Shown here piece by piece: positions 59,255 to 64,000 of a stretch of 64,000 bases of DNA. The first letter of the stretch is position 1. Every line of letters starts with the position of its first letter. Made by a program: the position numbers and the translations under genes. The notes beneath the pieces were generated by a model. That model made no database searches, was not told where the DNA came from, and worked only from the letters and a program-made list of their open reading frames with translations. Source of the stretch: Haematobia irritans (taxonomy: Eukaryota > Arthropoda > Insecta > Diptera > Muscidae); assembly GCF_050003625.1 (NCBI RefSeq), contig NC_134397.1:70468669-70532668 (forward strand), read 5' to 3'.

Positions 59255-61432
59255 AATAAATAATGAAATCGTCTTTAGATTGGTTGACTTTTTGTTTCTT
59301 CACAGAAAAAAGGGAATAATTGAATCTAATACAAAAATTGTGAATTCAATTATTTTTGTATTTGATTTTCAGCTTATGACGAAAATTGTAAATCCAATTA
59401 CCCAAATTGTAAGGTTGTCATAAAACTATTTTCAAATGAAGTAATATTTGCGTTGAGTATAAATGTAATTGGAATTTGTCAAAATATTCAAATGACATAG
59501 TACTCAATCCAAATACATTAGTATTTGAAGTATATAGTGTTTTCAATTACAGTCGTAATTGAACTGAGTACAATGTTTATAGAATTTTGTAACCTATACA
59601 ATTACTATCGTAATTGTGTTTATTACGATGTTAATCAATACAATCTTTGTATTATATAATCTATATTAATTTAAGAAAATTATACAAATACACTCTGAAA
59701 AAAAATTATGCATTTTATTATAAAAAAGAAATTCTGAAAATATGTATAATTGAAAATACAGCGAAGTACATGTTTGGTAGAAAAATACAGAACATTCATT
59801 ATAAACGACGTATTTAACAGGGTAACTCACAAAGTTTTTGATTTATCTGTACCACCTGCTGGAATTTCTCAAATCTTCCTCATTTATATGCGATTTGTTT
59901 AGGCATCCTGCTCTTCTGTATATTATATTTCAAAGTTTTACATGATTTTACCTTCTGTTGCTGGAAAGAAATCCTCGAAATCCCCGTTTTCGAAGTAAAC
60001 ACATTTTCCTCTAGGCCACATATTTTTGACAGTCGGCTTATATCCATTAATAGGGCAATTTGACGTGTACACGAACTAATTGCAAAAACAAAATAGAAAG
60101 AATGTAATTGTATATATATTCCAAAGCTTATTCGCAAGTTTTTAAACGACCCAATTCAGGATGTGTGTAAGTTTATACAACGAAAGAAATCATTTACATA
60201 TTTTATTAAAGTTTTCAGCGAATTTTAAAAATTTTACGAACGTAGAAATATGTACTAAATATATTAAATTAACTTTCCATAGTAAAAAGTTTGAGCTGTG
60301 ATACTTTCGTCGTGATCCCGACTAATAGTCGAAGTCACGAGAATTCTCGTGAGTCTAAAAATTGTTGTGAACCGTCAATCGTCTTTAAAAGTTCTGTTTG
60401 CGTGAACGTACATGAGTATTTCGTGAATGTGCTTGAGAGAGAGAAAGAATTCTACCAACACGTGGCACGTTAGACTCACAATGAAATTGTTCATTTTTAC
60501 GAAGAGAATTCTTTCAGTGTAGTTTCCACAAAAAATGAGCTTGACCAAAGAACTGGTATTTAGATAAAGGTACTTACCTGCGGTAAAAATAAAATATGAT
60601 GCGCTAGAAATGTTGTTAATGTTAACATTTCGAATCGCGGTACCGATACCACGGTTTATTTGCGGGTAAATTCGACCATTTTCTTAAGAAGATTCTTAAT
60701 AATAACAATAAATGACATTTTATTGTTTGTATTAATTTATTTTTCGTTACGTAGCAACGTTATAAACAGTTTTATCAGGCAATTACGCATTATACTTGAA
60801 TCAATAACTTTTATACTTGGTCCAATTGAACATAGTAATTGATGTGTTGTGAATTCAATTACCAGTGAATTTTGATGTTTTTGCCAGTTTTTCATTCAAC
60901 CAATTATTTTCATGTTTGACTTAATAAAAATCGTATTTGATATAATTTTTTCATTCAATTATGCCAATAATTGATTTTTATTTTGTTTCAGTTTTTTCTG
61001 TGTTGAAAACAAGCCAAACAAGCGTTTAAATATATTAAACGTTTTTCAATACTTTAATTTAAAGACGTATTTACTTGAAATATGGCATAATTTCTATTTG
61101 AAGTCAAGTCTGAATTTCGAAATTTAAATTGTCGTTAACACATTTAAAACGGACTTTGATGACACATGAGGGAAAATTTGTTTCCTAGAATCAAGTTCGC
61201 AACACTCATATTTAAGAGATAATGTAAAGGATGCATTTATCCTTACCTAAATTGTCCGCTGCTTTGGCTTTGAATCAATAAACTCAGAGAAGAAACATGT
61301 TATTTGTCCCCGTGAAAAAGTAACATGCTGCTCCTGAAACATGTTTGGGATGATCATGTTCCATCTCTGCATGTACCAAAATCATTCGTCTAAAGACAAA
61401 ATCTTTGGAACCTGACATACGTTTTTTTTCAG
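59255..61432 (+). mobile_element. Family D MITE containing a CACAG element
   Basis: Starts in family D words (aatgaaatcgtctttagatt), is interrupted at 59301-61002, resumes with caagcgtttaaatatattaa, agtcaagtctgaatttcgaa and ggactttgatgacacatgag, and ends ggaacctgacatacgttttttttcag near 61432. Near 61284-61375 a piece of foldback family F (aacatgttatttgtccc, gggatgatcatgttcc) is embedded. Confidence 0.6.
59301..61002. mobile_element. CACAG-ended element M, about 1.7 kb, no coding
   Basis: Ends CACAGAAAAAAGGGAATAAT and TTTCAGTTTTTTCTGTG, with TT outside both. Repeats of aattgtgaattcaatta and ttcaattac run through both flanks (59330-59640 and 60840-60985) in inverted arrangement. The central 1.1 kb is AT-rich, with small frames (85 codons or fewer) and no recognisable transposase. 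The boundaries rest on short ends and on the family D flanks. Confidence 0.5.
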
Positions 61433-61639
61433 TTCCTATAGTTGAGTGATTCAACTAGAAACTGAACATTTTTGTATGAAAGAAAATTTTGTTCGACTAG
61501 GGTCAACTTGGCTTTAATAATTCTGAATAATTTTTCACAATTAATGAAATCTTTTTTATATTTGTCCATATAGCTCGAATAATAATTAATTGTAAATTAA
61601 GGTATAATGCATTTGAACGTTAATTGCCTGTTTCAGTAA

Positions 61640-62857
61640 AGGGTGATACGGTCAAAATTTGGTCAATATAAACTTGACGTATTTCTTTCAATTTTGCATT
61701 TAAAAAACCTGAACACCCCTCATTTTGAATGTGTGTGTGTGTACAATGTTGCTCCTATTTTGATTTTGCAATTCACTCTTCAGTTGTCAAAATTCCGTCC
61801 AAGCAAGAAGAGCAGCGTATCAAAATTTTGCTCGCGCATCGCGAAAATCCGAGCTACTCGCACGCAAAGCTGGCAAAATCGCTAAAAGTTGCCAAATCAA
61901 CCGCTACAAATGTAATTAAAGTGGTTGGGGAACGTTTGTCGACAGCCAGGAAGTCTGGATCGGGGGGAAATCGAAAACCGGAAGCCGCTGAGACGACAAA
62001 GAGAGTTGCCGGTAGTTTCAAGCGAAACCCTAACCTCTCTCTCCGAGATGCCGCAAATAAGCTTCTACAACCGTGTATCGAGCCGGACTATCGACTTACA
62101 AGAAAGTAGTGACTCCAAATCGCGATGATAAACAAAATACGTCGGCCAAAGCGCGATCCCGGAGGCTGTACACGACGAAACCTACGTCAAAGCCGACTAC
62201 AAGCAGCTTCCGGGACAGGAGTTTTATACGGCAAAAGGAAGGGGAAAGGTAGCAGATATTTTCAAGCACATAAAACTGTCAAAGTTCGCTGTCATCTGTA
62301 ACTGTGGCTTGAAAAGCAGTATTTTCATAGCTTCCGGGGCTGTTAACCAAGAAATTTACATGAAAGAGTGTTTGAATAAACGTCTGCTGCCTTTCCTGAA
62401 AAAACACGGTTGTTCCGTACTGTTTTGGCCGGATTTGGCATCATGGCATTACGGTAAAAAGGCCATGGAGTGGTACGCCGCCAACAACGTGCAGGTGGTT
62501 CCCAAGGACAAGAACCCTCCCAACATGCCAGAGCTCCGCCCAATTGAGAAATACTGGGCTATTGTCAAGCGGAACCTAAAGAAGTCCAAAAAAACTGCTT
62601 AGGACGAGCAGCAGTTCAAGGCAAACTGGCTTTCTGCGGCGAAGAAGGTGGACAAGGTGGCTGTACGAAATTTGATGGCAGGTGTCAAGCGTGAGGCCCG
62701 GCAATTCGGATTTGGAAAAGCGAAAGCCTAACTGAATATTTTCCTGAATTTTATACTAAATGAACTTGAAAAAGAAATTTAATTTGATTTTTTAAATAAA
62801 CTATTTCACCGATTTACACGCGTTTTCCCTTGACCAAATTTTGACCGTATCACCCTT
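61640..62857 (+). mobile_element. DD37E Tc1/mariner element, copy 3, both ends intact
   Basis: Terminal repeats AAGGGTGATACGGTCAAAAT and ATTTTGACCGTATCACCCTT, target TA duplicated at 61638-61639 and 62858-62859. Length 1218 bp. Inserted in family D debris. The ends are complete, so it could be a substrate for a related transposase, but its gene is dead. Confidence 0.93.
61792..62731 (+). pseudogene. Tc1/mariner (DD37E) transposase, broken, copy 3
   Basis: The start codon seen in the other two copies is ATT here (61792-61794). The N-terminal part reads PSKQEEQRIKILLAHREN with the same helix-turn-helix-like region. The frame breaks after DAANKL. Near 62174-62179 about 34 bases found in copy 1 are missing between short gac repeats, removing the first catalytic Asp. 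Another roughly 20-base loss follows near 62290. The C-terminal frame (62309-62602) has WPDLASWHYGKK...PELRPIEKYWAIVKR, again 37 residues between Asp and Glu. A nonsense TAG at 62600-62602 replaces the AAG of copy 1, and the original end (GFGKAKA, stop 62729-62731) lies beyond it. Inactive. Confidence 0.9.
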
Positions 62858-63140
62858 TATCAGGCTAAAATTAAAAATAATTTGTTGACTTCTTGTATTA
62901 TGAGATGTTTTTCAATACTTTAATTTAAAGACGATATTTACTTGAAATATGGCATAATTTCATCTTGAAGACGAGTCTGAATTTGGAAATTTATGTTGTC
63001 GTAAACACGTTTTTAAACCACTGGCAAAACTCAAATTTAAAAGAGAAGTTTGACTTAAATGTATCTTTGAATCAATTCTCTGCTTCTTTGGCTCGGAATA
63101 CCAAAATCATTCATGTAAAAACAAAATATTTTTTTCGGTA
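62858..63140 (+). mobile_element. Family D fragment, right side
   Basis: Continues the family D copy that begins near 61433 (gtcaacttggctttaataat), after the transposon: atgtttttcaatactttaat, atatggcataatttcatctt, ctctgcttctttggctcgga. The right terminal repeat is lost. Confidence 0.6.
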
Positions 63141-64000
63141 TATTGAAGCATATTTTAAATATGACTTGTATCCACGTATGTAGAATATAATAATATATAA
63201 TAACACAACAACAATAAATCTAAGTACAAAAATATTATAAATAATATTTGTGTATTTGTATTTGAACTACATTTTTAATTATTTCTAACCAAATATTACA
63301 TAACATTGTAATAATGATATTTTACATTTACATTTTGCCATTTTGATTCCCGAAAAAAGTTTTGTAATTGATTTTCATTGACTGACTAGCTTGGAAAATG
63401 TTCCAATTTATTACCCCTTTCATAATACATGTCGACTTTATATTTGCTACTGATCGATTGCTGTAATTTGCCACTTTGACAGTAGGTATCAGTGGAAAAC
63501 CAAAAATAATACTCTTGTCTATCAAAAAAAAACGAAAAAATAACAAAACAAGTTTGTAACATAAGTCTTTCGTTTCAGTTCGATTTGTGATTTTTCTGTG
63601 AAACATTTTCTCAAACAAAACAAAAAAAAAACACAACCAAATATCATAAATTTCCAACACACCTTTTAGCAAAATTTATGCATTTCTTTGTTTATTTTAA
63701 AGAGTTTTTAATAACTCCAAAAAACATATATATTGAAAAATCATATAAACGGATTTTAATTGCAAGACAAAAGCAATTATTGTAAATAACATATGGAGGG
63801 GTGGATTAACATTTACTTTATTATCCAATCTAACCATTACGAAATGAATACAAATGATATATGACAAATGAGTAAAGCAATGATTGAAAAAGGAAGCGGG
63901 CCGAATATTGGATATCCTATAACAGAATTTGCTTAAAAATCTTCTAAAGACAATGGTCCCATGCTGCGATAATCCCAAAAAAAAATTGATTTGCTTGTTT
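63141..64000. other. AT-rich DNA, nothing recognised
   Basis: No repeat family and no convincing coding signal. Open frames on the minus strand (63328-63672 and 63697-63978) are hydrophobic and rich in Phe/Lys, as expected from AT-rich DNA, without a domain. Confidence 0.3.

Noticed and set aside
60180..60520. cgtgagt/tcacgag words as a third hAT family I copy
   Set aside because: The motif density is low and neither terminal repeat can be found.

Overview
This window is AT-rich, repeat-dominated intergenic (or intronic) DNA of an insect, most likely a muscid fly. The best single clue is a mariner element at 21283-22546 whose terminal repeats and protein match, as far as I recall the family, Himar1, first described from the horn fly Haematobia irritans. 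That makes Haematobia or a close relative my best guess; a single mobile element cannot prove it, because mariners move between species. I found no exon of a recognisable host gene, no tRNA or rRNA gene and no CRISPR. The many open frames are almost all by-products of repeats.

Layout. About two thirds of the window is built from a few families. (1) Three related non-autonomous families, called A, B and C here, share one plan: a 5' end AACAAGTA, a small palindrome, a subterminal inverted repeat starting TACCCT, internal tandem repeats, a GGAC/GTCC microsatellite and a 3' stem-loop ending GGGTATAA. They resemble the Drosophila DINE-1/INE-1 (Helentron-associated) elements. Family A is the commonest, with copies at 2714-4783, 5133-6640, 10963-13002, 14584-15746, 16676-19437, 21095-23469, 26066-27744, 31870-33719, 38743-39959, 40239-46067, 50896-51829, 57368-59254 and fragments. 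It carries a 29-bp array and a 153-bp array. (2) Family D and family F are MITEs with TA target duplications (Tc1/mariner type). (3) Four hAT-type insertions are suggested by 8-bp target duplications or hAT-like ends (15837-16330, 22932-23424, 28903-29439, 41509-45740). (4) Two Helitron-like elements lie at 29903-31869 and, inverted, at 42297-44852. (5) Three decayed copies of one DD37E-type Tc1/mariner element lie at 49751-50895, 54434-54931 and 61640-62857. (6) There are two tRNA-derived SINEs (7056-7399, 8266-8566) and AATT-rich MITEs (families E, K, M).

The elements are heavily nested, which gives a relative age order. The clearest stack is 40239-46067: family A contains a hAT element, which contains a 29-bp array, which contains a Helitron-like element, which contains a family D MITE. 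The four transposase genes present (one mariner, three DD37E) are all broken, so nothing here looks able to move by itself. Stretches with no recognised repeat (mainly 8921-10040, 13003-13955, 23470-25843, 34367-35197, 37571-38742, 46410-47869, 52310-53560, 63141-64000) are AT-rich and show no convincing gene.

I saw no new biological system. What deserves a second look is the common architecture of families A-C, the frame-preserving 153-bp array, the 29-bp repeat that recurs in several element backgrounds, and a template-switch palindrome inside the mariner gene. Family letters are local labels of mine, not database names.
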